Source: Cerrena zonata
Taxonomy: Eukaryota; Basidiomycota; Agaricomycetes; Polyporales; Cerrenaceae
Reading direction: 5' to 3'
Assembly (NCBI GenBank): GCA_038087015.1
Contig: JASBNA010000025.1
Span: 372,001-436,000 of the forward strand
Length of the DNA: 64,000 nt
Shown: positions 32,116 to 44,600 of the stretch, piece after piece
Numbering within the stretch: the first letter of the stretch is position 1
Layout: each line of letters opens with the position of its first letter
The notes under the pieces: generated by a model
Database searches by the model: none
The model's input: only the letters and a program-made list of their open reading frames with translations
Told to the model about the DNA's origin: nothing
Position numbers and translations under genes: made by a program

Positions 32116-35100
32116 GTGTCCAGCTACTTAAGACGTGAGACGAAAACTGAGTCTAACCGCATCCTTCTCGAAAGAAGTACATGGTGCGAAACTATCAATG
32201 ACTTCAGGTCGTTTTTGGATGACTCACATCCCATTGTCATTGATGGAATTGGAGTTTATCATTCATCTCGGGCAGATCATCGTTAGCAGAAGATAATTCT
32301 GCCATTTAATCGAGGATTGGTTCCATGATGGTAGACAACGTTGACCCTGACATACTTCTTATTCCGTGACACTCATCCCAGCTCCTTTTTCGGCCTCAGA
32401 ATTCCTCATTGGTGGATGTGCATGAGTCGAGATCAGATATAATTTCGATTATTCTAGGAAAGGCATAATTTGTGAATCGGCTTCATAAACCCTAAAACAA
32501 AGTAACGATCTTGAACGGAGCAAGGACATGCGGCTAGTATCCTGATCGTTGAACCGCTACGGGTTTTCTCGCCAATCCAAGCACAGAGACGCACACGCAC
32601 GGTTCGATGTACCTTCGAGTACTCCGGTTCTTCAATGCAACGAAATGTATTTGATTGTAACGGCACTGTGAATACGATGAGAGCAGACATAGATACAGGT
32701 AAGATTCACTTCGTACCAGAAAAAGTAAGCGCCTCATAGCATATAATGACAGCGACGGTTTACAACATGGATTGCCTGGTGGATTCAGAAGCGTTTGCCT
32801 GATATGGCAATCGAGTGTCCATTTATGGTAAGCGCATTATGTCTTCAGTTGGACAACGGTATATTTCGTCATTGGTCCTGGACTATCAGAGATAAGCAAG
32901 CCCCGTTGGTGCTTTATGCGTGCGTGTATGAGATAAGAATATGTCGCAAAGGAAGAGAAGGGGCAAAGGCGTGGAGTAGAAAGCGGGTTCGTGCAAAGCA
33001 TATTCCTACCACCGAACGTAGGTAAGGAAGGAGAGGAGCGGGTAGTCAAAATGGAATATGCAGTCTACATGTTGGGCTTGGGCGAGACGAGCCTAAGAGG
33101 GCGATAGAAAACTCGTTCCAATACCTAGGAGCAAAGGATCATATGATCATATGAAGAAACAAGTCCTCAATGGGTACCGAGGTATGAGCGATAAAGCTAA
33201 CACTTTTTGGATGTAATCGTGTCACCGGATCTCATGAGCGAGAGTTAGACGATTTGATAGTGACACGGAGAGGTGGGATTTCGCCTCCAAGGTGCGGAAA
33301 ATTTGACAGAGAAGAATAGATGGGCTGCTACTCGTTATGAGAGAGAACCATTTTTATTCTGAATAATGTCTCCCGTAGCACAGATATGAGAACACGGAAG
33401 ATGCGAAAAGATGTCGTGTGATGTATGAGATGGGTTGCACCAAGAAAACGTGCTCGACTGACTCACAGAGATAGCTCAAGGTGGAATGTATATGCAATGA
33501 GTCGCGTTGCATGCGCAAAAGAGTATATTGGTACTAGACCAAACATCGATATATGATGTAGAGGTTAGCAGGTAGCGAATGGAAGGTTAGAGTGTTGAAT
33601 ATCCGTACTCAAGAAAGACGGACTTGGATGACACGAACATCCCGTGACTTTGCTATTTATTCTGTATATTCAACGCCGTGCACCCGAGAGGATAGGTTGG
33701 TCCTTTAGTTCCGGAGCCAGTGTCCGAAGCGAAGAAGCAAAGTGACGACGAAGGAACTGGCTCGATCATTGAAGGCGACTGATAGACGGGGTAGAAAGGG
33801 CTACTCGATGTGGTATTTTGGTGTGATCGGAACGGTGTCAGGCATTGAAGTAAAAAAGTATGAAAGCGGGATATGGCTGAGAAGAGCGAGTGACGACAGG
33901 CATGAGTGCAATGTGACGATTGTATGTATGACATGGTTGAACGGAACGTTCAGGCTGGGGTACCTCTGAGCCGTGGTAGCTAAAGGACTGGATAATACTA
34001 CACGTCATGCTATCAGTAGAGGATAGCGAGTGTACGAAATGCGGAGAGTGTGTATACCGTAACATACCTATAGACATCTCATAGACCAATCAGATACAGA
34101 CCGGACATCCCGCTTTCATAATTTCTACGATGGTTCCTATTGATCGTGAGGATGTGTGAGATGAAATAGGACGAGGCAAGGGGATTATGGATGATAGCCA
34201 CGTAGAGTTTTGAGAAGGTCATTGTATAATGGCGTAGAAGTAGGCAACGATAGAATTCCGGGAGCTGGAGCAGTGCCCGAGTCTAGAGGATATATGACAC
34301 ACACCAGAGGGGACGCGGCGAGGATAGAGGTGACAATGTCAAAGGGATACTGATCGGAGCACGTAAATTGATTCCATAATCGACAGTCACCGGAAGTAAT
34401 GCATTTAAGCATTAATATTGAGGCCTGAGGAAGCGAGAGCATGTGTTGATATATCACAGTGGGTTGTGGGTATTCTGGGAAGGGGAAGCAGATACTGAAC
34501 AGAGGGCAAGAAACCGAGTGTTCAAGTTAGCAAGTGTGTACAAGATACAGGGAGAATAGTTGCTTGTAGCATGATCGGAAGGGGCTGCTGGACGACAGAG
34601 ATCTTTCGAGGTACGTAGATGAGAGTGACAGAAGATTTGAATGCAACTTCTTGGACAGTTCGACAGACTCAGTGACTGTGCTGTGGTCCAGGATACACTG
34701 CGCTCTCTAGGTGTATCAACATCAACAGAAAACCTCACTTCGCTCCAGCTTCCCTTGCAAATCAACTCAATGTGCACTTATTTAACATGTCACCAGTTGC
34801 AACTAAGCGACACCGCTAATATGCTGCCAGTGCGAACGACCTCCTATAAAGTATCTCAGCTTACCACCGATTTTGGTCAGTGTCTGAAGCTCGTGGATGA
34901 TGTGACATAGTACATGAGAGGGAGAGTTCATCTCCGAGTCTTCAGGCTCTTCTCGCAGGTATGTCTCCTTATCGAACCCAGTCATCGTCATAAATGTGAT
35001 TCTTCTCGACGGAAACGGCTTCTACATCATGACGTACTGCCATCATAAGCTCTATCCGGACTGAAACTGTCAGTCCCCTCCAATCCGCGAAAACCAATCC

Positions 35101-35490
35101 CAGGATACACGAATCCGCAAAAGCCGGTGTCGGAATACACTCTTAGTATGTTCACCGCTCATTCATTTTCTTCCTCCCGTACCTCGCTTGTGGAACTCTT
35201 TATCGAATCATATCTTCTAGACAAAAAATTTGAGGCACATCTAATTGTGCACCCTTTGGTATCGAGTCTCTTATTAGGGATACTTCGTTCTCCGAATATC
35301 CGATGAGTATCTCGTTTCATACCATTGTGCTAAAATGATGTCGATTCAAGTTCAGCGTGGGTGGGTCATCGTCTATCTCTACCTTTCTTCCTTTACTTCC
35401 TAGCGGGAGATTAATACGATCCAGGTGAGCATACTCTCAACGGACACTCCGAACTATACATTTTTACCTACAACTCTGAATCTGATGGAT
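32116..35490. other. Second spacer repeat between receptors A and B
   Basis: At about 32,115 the match to the end of the C spacer stops. From ~33,490 sequence related to 29,150-29,330 and 61,150-61,320 begins again (GAGTCGCG.TGCA, GAATATCCGTAC-like strings), so the spacer unit occurs twice here. Open frames are short and lack family resemblance. No gene is supported. Confidence 0.5.
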
Positions 35491-36118
35491 TCGTAACTAA
35501 CAGGGTGTATATCTTATTCTGGGCACATGCCGTTCGCTCCTTGAATCCCCGAAATCGATCTCAGAAGCAGACAGATATCACGTTGCGTATATGCAACAAT
35601 GCCTACGAAACGGCATATCCGATATCATTGCCCATTCGACATCGTTCCTTTCATGTCAACGGCTCCGTGGTTCTACCGACGTACCAATTTTTTCCCTTTC
35701 AATCAGTGTTCTACGTGATATCCATATCGGAAATATATCACGCTTATGGTCTTCGGGACAGAAATCTACACAGTCAAAAAACCACATAGCTGACACCATT
35801 TGTTCAACGAGAATTCAGTTTACAAAATGTACATATCCTATCGACTCGATTCACAACCGGTTCAAAGAACGTACACCTTGTCGCCTACAAAGCTGTAGCT
35901 AGCAGATACAATTTGACAAACAAACAATATCTTTATCACAGCCTAGAAACCTTTCGCTATCGTTCTAGTCATCGAAAGAAAAGAGTGAAAATAACATTCA
36001 TAATGGTAACCCTATTTAGTATCCTCCCTTCTTCCCAACGTACCCCAATCCAAGTCTGAGACGTAACCATCCGAACTCTCCATGTGCGATCATGGCAAAC
36101 GACACCTCCAATATCAAA
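35491..36118 (-). other. 3' flank of receptor gene B
   Basis: Homologous to 19,672-20,945 (without the MITE) and 52,500-53,116. It holds the uninterrupted target site of MITE copy 4 near 35,653. Probably 3' UTR plus terminator. Confidence 0.65.
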
Positions 36119-39100
36119 TTACTTCATGCTCAACCTCCCCACTCCCTCGCGGTTCTTCAGCCAGTCCATGTCAGGGATGAAATCTGGCAGCTTCATTCGT
36201 CGATATCCGTTGATAACATGGGTGCTGCCTGGTGGATCCAGATGATACTGTAACTCCTCGGGAACCCACAATAATTGTTCCCCATTAGAGCCTAAAACCC
36301 ATCCAGTTGGGTCACGATATTCACGTTTTATACTCCATTGTGGTGAGACGGAGGAGGAATGTATGGAGGGCAGGGTACCGGCAGCATCTGGATGTGGAGT
36401 TGTCCCATCAGTGTGGAGGGCGGAGAGATCCCACATGATGATTTCACGGGACCATGATGATATCAACTTTGAGCCATGGATAGCGAGATGGTAGATGTAT
36501 CTCCATGAGTTGAAGGTATGCACAAGTGCTTTCTTCTCAATGTCGTAGATTAAAATCCTGTGGTGGTCCACGAGAGCCAATAAGTTGGCATTGAGAGCCG
36601 CGGGCTCAGCGCTATCGAGAAACTCAGGGAGAGAAAGAGTCCGAAGACATGTTGCAGACTTGATGTCCCAGACATTAATCCCATAATCAGAGCGAGTCTG
36701 ATCCTGATTGTTTTCTGTATCTCTGGTACTGAGAGACACCAGCACATCTCCCTTCTGAGAGAAGAACAAGGTAACTGAGCGTGTGTATTTCGTAATGAGC
36801 AGCGGATGAGGTGAATGATCTCCTTCGAGATTTACAAATTTGACAGTGCCCGACTTGGATGAAAAGGAAGCAATGAGGCCATTGCTGGAAATTACAAAGC
36901 GATCCCAGTCCCCTTCAAGAGGGATCTCGCGTAGGTCCTGCTCAGGGTCCCCATTACTAGGTATCACGAAAACTTTCTTTGACTCGAAGGGGGAAAATAC
37001 GATGTGCTCTTCGGAAGTTAGCTGGGACACATACACGTGGAGATTTTCGATCGGTTGTCTCTCTTCTGGCCTGTAGAGTACATTCCCCAATGATGTTCGA
37101 ACTGTCCCATCGCCTAGGGCCAAATAAATGGTCTTATTGTCGGCACTAAACACGGCAGCGGTGACAGGTTGTGGGTACTCCATTGGCCAACATTCTCGCA
37201 GGAGCATACAGTCAGTAGAGCTTCGGACATAAACAGTACCGTCCCACGAAGATGATAGAAACTTGGTCCCGTCTGGAGAAAAGGAAATCGAAGGGATTCC
37301 TTGAACATTACCTCGTGTGTTCGCTCGATCAAATCGCTCCTGATCTGAGACCTGGGAGCCACGGGATAGCTCCCATGTGTAGACGGTATCACCCATAAGT
37401 GCAGCAATCTGCTTTCCATCTGGGAGGAAAGTGAGTTGGTCAACCCAATCAGCCTGAGGTAGCACTATAAGATCTTGGTATGGTTGCCCCGATTCAGTCT
37501 CGAAAATTTGGATTGTATACCCCGACGAAGCAGCAATCAGGGAGCCATCTGGAGAGAATGTACAGTTTCGGAAATCGGTTATTGAACTGAGATTGTTGGC
37601 AGTGTATGGGCCAAAGACCCGTTCATTAGACTGGAAATCATACAAGAAGAGCTCTCCCTTGCAAGCGAGCAGTATATGAGATGGGGTCTTCGGGCTGAAG
37701 CATAGGTTATGACTCCTGAGGTCGGAAAAGTCCCTCTGCAAAGTTATAGTGGCAGTTGTCCTATTTACGCTCCAGACAGCAAAGCCCGAAGCCAGGTAAG
37801 TTCCGTCTGAGGACCAGGTGATCTGATAAGCATGATGCCAATCCGGATCGATTTTGACTGAACACATGATGCCCTCTGTTATGTTCCAAACAGAGAGCAC
37901 GTTTAATGAGCCAATCGCCAATTGATCACTATCTAGCGGATGGAATGCTAGTGTGAGTACATAATCTTGTATACAGCGGCTTTCCACTCGACCGGTCTCC
38001 ACATCCCAGATACTGATGCCATCCTTGTTGTGAAAGTATCCCGCAACCCTTCTGCAATCGGAGGACACCGTGATGCATCGTGGTCTACAATGCGGATCCT
38101 CATGATATGGCTTCTCAAATTGGCTCGATTGGGTTGTCCCGTCGCCACCGAGTAGCTTCCACTGAGCCCAGAGTGAACCGGAGGAGCAATCAGATAGGAG
38201 GAGTAACCTATCGGGGCTACAAGCAAGGTGATGCTTACATGAAGTAGTGTGCCACAATGCTCTGGGGAAGATATCATGATTGTGGGTCAATGAGGCAACG
38301 GTACCAGGTTGGGGGTTCTCGTTGTGTATCTTTGTGAATGGGGAACAGTGGGCCGATATGTATACGTGGAGGGCACTACCAGAGATAGCCTCTTTGTATT
38401 CATTTATGAACATTCGTAGATTGGTCCACAGAGTCGCGAGCATACGATCTTTAACCTATAAAATCATTAGTACTATTACAATATATGCTAGTGGTTAAAC
38501 ACTTACTATGGCAAATGTATAAGCGATATCACATGCTCTCAGAGCGTCGCCTACACCGCCGACTAGACTAACGACCTCCGGCCAGAATAGTAGCATTTCC
38601 TCCGAGAACGACCGCAGCGTTGATCCTACATCCTCCTGCCAAGTCTGAATCTCCTTTAAGTGACGCCACCAGCACGTCGAAGCATATCTCAACGCTGGAG
38701 ATATATGCTTCTCAATGCGTTTTTCGAGATCGGGATAGTCCTTGTTCAATCGACCGGATGTCTCGAAGTTGCATATATTGAAATGAAGCTGCCTAGACAT
38801 GACTCGAAAACAGCACATTGCCAGATGATGATGAGCATCAAACCCAACTAGTGACCAAGACTGGCCTCCGCTGCGACTTTCGTCTGTGAGATAGTCGCGA
38901 AAGGATGCATGGAGTGGACGAATGGGCCATCCCGGATCATAATCGAAGAGGCAGCGGAACCCTTGAAATATCATGCGAGATGAATCACCGCCGGGAAGAC
39001 CAAGTAATACGTCGATAGCGATGTCGGAAATTGGAATGTGGCAAAATAGAATGATACCGGCAACTTCTCGAAATCGTTTCTTCAGGCCCTCGTCCCAGTC

Positions 39101-41605
39101 ACTCTGAGCAGTCAGCACTGTGGCATACAAGTTATCCAAGCCCCTGGCGTGTGTCTCGTTTTTTGAAGCGAGAATACGCCTCAGCTGACTCGTAGGATAG
39201 GTGGTGGTAAGGAGAAACCCCAATAGTGTAGAGGCCCAGATAAAAAGCCCTTCCGACAGTTGTACAGCCTTTTCTACATCGTCTTCCTCCGGCCAGTCAG
39301 TAGGCAGCTTCTTCATCGCCCGTATGTGGGCTAGTCCGGATGACAAGTAGAGACGAACCGCGGGGATTGTAACTTCCAAATGTCCCAACGACATGGATTT
39401 CATACCCGAACAATCCGAGAAGATGCTGTGGATATCCAATTCTGGACGGCTTGTAATGAAAAACCGAAAATTGGTGGGAATCTTGGGGAATTCTTTTGAA
39501 ATGAGGGTAAGCAACGACCGTCGTGAGCTTATATCTCCATACTCATCCAATGCATCAAGTATGACGACGATAGGCCCAACGAGGAGCTCAGCAGCAGAAG
39601 CGAGTGGGAGACGGATGAGGTGTTCGAACTGTGTTTCAAGGGGGCTGTCAACAATACTTCTGTCGTCGTTGATGGCTGCACATATTTTCGATTTTAAAAT
39701 GGGATCGGCAGTTGCGAGCTGTTTGGCCAACGTGTGAATGACTGCATCGCGTCCAGTTTTGTCTCTTTCGAAAAATAGGAATGCTCCTCGACGTCGTAAA
39801 CCATGAAGGTCATTGGAAATAGTGTTCGCAATAGTACTCTTCCCCGTGCCAGCAAGATCATGCAACCACAGAATGTTTTGTTGGTTATTATTGATATCCA
39901 GCACCCAGTCAATAATCGTCTGTAGAACACCCTCCCGAGTCCCACGGAGACACAGAGGTCGGGAAGCCGCATTCATTTCGGTCGGGTTGAGTACACTTAA
40001 GGCATCGGTCAGGACTGTACGACCGACAAGGTTAGTTGGTTAGGAAGATATTTGAACAGAGTACGTACGTAACTGTTCCACACCCCCTAGAACCTTGGAA
40101 CTAACCAGCGCCGTACTTATTTGAACCTTCTCCATCAAGCCCTTTCGAAGCTCGGTGAGGACCTTGGTGAACTCATCGATCTTCTTGTCCGAGCTGTCCG
40201 CCAGCTGCTTGACCATTCTTTCTAATATTACCGTCAGTTTTATGATACAAGCGATCATGGAGTAAGGTACATACTCGCAAAGCTTGGTTGTACGTATGCG
40301 CACATAAATGTAGCACACTCCGCCACTTGCTTGAGCATAGCAGTGATAATAGACTCGAGACGGATCACATCTTCTTTGCTTTTCTCAACATCCTCGATGA
40401 AGTCGAGCGTATCATGCATCGTTCCGACAAGACTGATGATCTTCTCATCCCTTGATCGCTGCTTTTCGACGATCTGACGAACATCTATAAGCAAGGTCAA
40501 TCGACTGAATGAGAGTCAGACATACCTTGTACAGCGACGTGCAGACCTGCCATGCGAACTCAACCCATGGGTGCAACTACGTGGAGGGTCAACACGGCTT
40601 GTGTATCCATCAACTGAAGCAGAGTAAGAGATCAAATACCTTGGTGAGTTCAGCTATCGTGTCCACGATGCCACTGAGAAATTTCAATCTTTTGAGTACT
40701 TTCTCAACCCTCCCGGATAGGCTATCGGTACTGAGTTCTCTGTCTATAGCAACCTTAGCCTCTGCAACGCCGCGCTGTGCTGCCTCCTTAGGAGTCTCTT
40801 GAATCTCTGTAAGGGGCCCATTTATCTTCTCGTGTAATTTGGGTGCCAGGGCAGGCAGTTCTTGTGTGACAGAAGCTATTGCCGGAGAGCCCGCAGAGAG
40901 TCCCAGTGCTTCATTGGGTGAAGCTTGTGTTTCTCCAGGAGGAGCTAGTGGTGCCTCGCTAGGCAGACGAGGGACGTCGCCTTCGTGCGGGCCCCGAGCT
41001 TCGTTGTCGCTTAAAGGTAGCTCTTGAGGCCCTGACTCTGATTCCTTGTATTTAGCAGTAACCATAATCATACCAGTGGAGCGAATCTTCAATTTATCTC
41101 GAGAAAGATAAACCTTGAGAGGATCTATAATAACAGAAAAGAAGTGAGGTGAGAATATATGATTCCGGTTACAAGACCTACTTTGAGGGGAGGTTGTTCC
41201 TTGAGACAGCAAGTCCGAAGCTTTGCATTCTATCTCTCCAACAGCGTGTTTGCCAAAGAAAGTAACAGATTTGAGCGAAATTCGCATTGTCTGGCTGTCC
41301 TCGATTGAGTGCCTTGGGGGATATCAGCTTCGTACAAACTCTATCGAGCCCAACAATAACTTACAACATGAACTCCTCGTCCCATTGAACATCGGTACCA
41401 CGTATCTTCTTGGTTTTGAAGGATTGTTTGGAGTGGCCATTCTTGATCCTAATTTCGACATACAACTTGGGTTTGAGTCCGAGAAACTTGAAGCGCTTTT
41501 TCAGTCGTACATCGGACACTCGATGGACTATAACAATATAGGTGATTATTTGGCACGAAGAGTACGTATACAGGGCATAGCTTTCAAAGCGACGGTGCGG
41601 GCCAT
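36119..41605 (-). CDS. Receptor B: C2 - helical - NACHT - WD40 STAND protein (NLR-like)
   Basis: Start ATG at 41605 (MARTVALKAM). Its C2 domain is the clearest of the three: RVSDVRLKKRF, KLYVEIRIKNG, DVQWDEEFM, MRISLKSVTFFGKHAVGEIE, then LKVYLSRDKLKIRSTG. A Pro/Glu/Ala-rich linker of ~70 residues (~40,830-41,030), absent from A and C, precedes the helical region (RVEKVLKRLKFLSGIVD, IVEKQRSRDEKIISL). NACHT: P-loop LAGTGKSTIA, Walker B IVVILDALDEYG, sensor FRFFITSRPELD. There is an extra intron just before the NACHT exon (near 40,010-40,070). The WD40 exon (38,443-36,119, 774 residues) resembles A and C closely, ending VGRLSMK. No stops interrupt the spliced frame. Before the string NFETSGRLNKDY the protein is far more diverged from A/C than after it, suggesting a chimera. 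Confidence 0.87.
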
Positions 41606-44600
41606 TGCCGTAGACAGTGTTTCCTATGCTAGTTCTGTTAGTTCCTTTCAAAGAAGGAGCAATATTTGCCGAGGAGAGACTATGAGTAGTGGGCAGGAGA
41701 CGAAATCCGGATGGGGAGAACGTGTGCTAGGGATGTTTCGATGTGAGAGCTACGCACTGCATCTTTGCCTCATGTCGCCACTGTATTGGTGAAAAGGGAG
41801 GATTCCCTGTCATGAAGGCGCTCCATAGCTGGCGAGAACCTGCTCAAACTGACATCTCCCCGTGGGGAGTGTTCCATGATAATGGGGCAAGCTTAAAACG
41901 GCACGATTGCAAACACTGCAGCAGACACATAGATGCGAAACAATCTATTTATCTTGACGAGTACTTCACAAATTAAGTGTATTTCCACTAGCTGAGCGGT
42001 AACGATGTGTATACCTTCGGGATACAAGCCGAGGAGCTTTCTGCTTGGAGTAGAACCATGGTCTAATGAGCAGACACGATGTTGCCTGCATGCAAAGGGG
42101 AGGTCATGAGTTGAGGTTTGGAGTGACTGGACGTACTTAAATCCATACACAGAGCTCTTCGACCTGCGTCACTATCTTTGACAACACCATGTAATGGCTT
42201 AGGTAGTTGTAGTTGGTAGTTCTAGCGAGGCATTGGTTCTGGGAGGATTGATAAGTATAAAGGATATTGGGCATGAGAAGATAGAAAGCGATAACATATG
42301 TCGATAGCGATGTGGGAAGCCTGGGGGGATTAGGAAGGGCCTGAGTGACAGCGAAGGATGTCATAATCTCGGAGGAATGCAAATGCTACCATGCCGGGCG
42401 CCATTGCTATCATGGCGCACCACTGTACTGTGGATTATCGAGTATTGACAGTGTGTAGTATACAATGAAACGGAAGTAAAAGCATACAGGACTCGAAGTC
42501 GGAGAGGAGCTCCGGTCCGACCCGGTCCGATAACAAGTCTACAATGGGGTAAATCGAGAGGCGTTTGCCTTATATGGAAGGACAACGTCCGGGGGAAGAC
42601 AGGCTGTCAGCTTGATAGATAAAACGTGTATATGACGTTTTGAAGTGAGATTTTCCTGTTGAATCGAAATGGAATCGAGATCACCAAAGACTCTGCGTAC
42701 GGGGTTAAACTGACCCCTGCTCATGTAAGGTGTCATTTCATAGTGTCACTCCAGCAAGAAATAGAAGCTGGCCAGCCAGCAATGGCGTGGTACTTATTAC
42801 TTGTTACAATTGACATGCGGATATGTATATGAAGATGATAGCAAGAATACTATGTGAAGGAACATCGTTCGACTCGACTCTTATTGGTCTGCTTGTAACA
42901 ATATTGTACAGAGGGGCTCTAACCGGACATGCAAAGAAAACAATGTCATATAAACATGGTTGAAGGTCCGAGAATATATCGAACCATTATACATGAAGCC
43001 ATTCTATCTTTAGGAATAGTACGTACGTGGGGACATGAACATTAAAATCGATCACACACCTCCACGATGCAAAACTGTAGACCTCGAGTCAACCTCTAAG
43101 AACGATATTATCTTAGAGAGCATGGGTATCTCGTAGAGCTACGTTTCGTTAGCACATTACAGCATCCGAAGAAGAGATATTACGATTAACTTACAAGATG
43201 TGATTGAGGTGCACGCTAACGACAGTGACTTAAGCACTACTTTGAGCTTTTGTATGGCTCCATCTATAACGGACCGTCGACGAGCTCACTTGTAAGAGAG
43301 AAGTCTGATCTTTGCTCTCCGCCTACGTTGAACGAGAGTCAGATTTTGATCGTACGACGGGAAGTTTTCAATATGATAACTGCGAGTTAATGAAATTCAG
43401 CAGGAGGTAATGAAACTAGACACGAAGCCGTACGTACCAATTGAGTCTACTTGCTCACGATCCTCGTTCTCGTAGATATAATGTCGCTTTGTACGAACAC
43501 CATATCGACGAAGGCCTTCTCGAATATTAAACGCAGGTGTAGAAAGAGTATACGGTATTGTCGCTTCATGTTGCCATTCACTCTCTTCCATCTTTCGACA
43601 ACTGGGACTTGGAAACAGGGCGTTTTAGGAATGAAGAAGGCAGGGATGCACAAGGCCATGGAGGACACGAAAGACAGAGTTGAGGGAAAGTATGAGGGTA
43701 TCGGACGTACTCTGATATATTTATTTGCACCATTTGAGCTCGCGATGCTTCTATCTAGCTCTCGTAATTTCTGTGATGGTGTATATCGCCGACGACGACA
43801 GTATGGGTGTGTATCATGTTGTGTGGATTCTGAGTTTTCGTCGGGTGGGAAGACCGGCGTGTTGAGACGGAAATTTGCGAATCAGGGCCAACGATCGATG
43901 CGGTGGAATCGCTATTCTCCATGTCACCAGGACCGTACAATTTCAAACATCCTGTAAAAATCGAATGAGTGGATACACACACACGTTCGGTGTCAGAAGA
44001 GGCGGGAAGCTGCTTTGGATTCAATCTCGCCAATAGTATCATGACCGTGAACAGTTCTAACGGCAAGGAGAGAAAGCTGTACAACTCGGCGAACCTTTCA
44101 AACACACCATTATCCACACAAGTCGCTGGAAACACTGTTCTGACGTACAGGTTGAAACCCTCCATCCACTCAGCTTACTTGCGATGTTTCTTCGTCCCTT
44201 GTATATATCTCACTGGTAGACTGAAAATGAATCTTGGAAAATAAGTTCGGTTTTGTTAGAACGAGTTGTTCCTTCGAATCACATCGCACATGGTCCGCTC
44301 GATGAACTAGGATATATCGTATGTCGGTATTCGGTATACGAGTCCATATCATCCATACACACCTGTTAGAATAGTATCGAGGACCATGTCGAAAGCTTTG
44401 GTCAGGTTCTCAATGCGATTCATATCCAGTGAGAGGAGATAGAAGCGGGGTATGGACACGAGGTCTGGGTAGGATTAAGTCGCTTTGAACTTTAACCGAC
44501 GTCCAAAGAACAGCATGCCTGGTAAGTGATACGAACAGACTGTTGGTTACTCGGAGACTTAAACGTACCGTCGATTGCGACTCCTCCTCTATGCACAAGT

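Noticed and set aside
43755..44165. Minus-strand 136-codon frame as a membrane-protein gene
   Set aside because: Only one convincing hydrophobic helix, and the supposed upstream exon with splice signals could not be built; mentioned only as a possible relic in the spacer entry.
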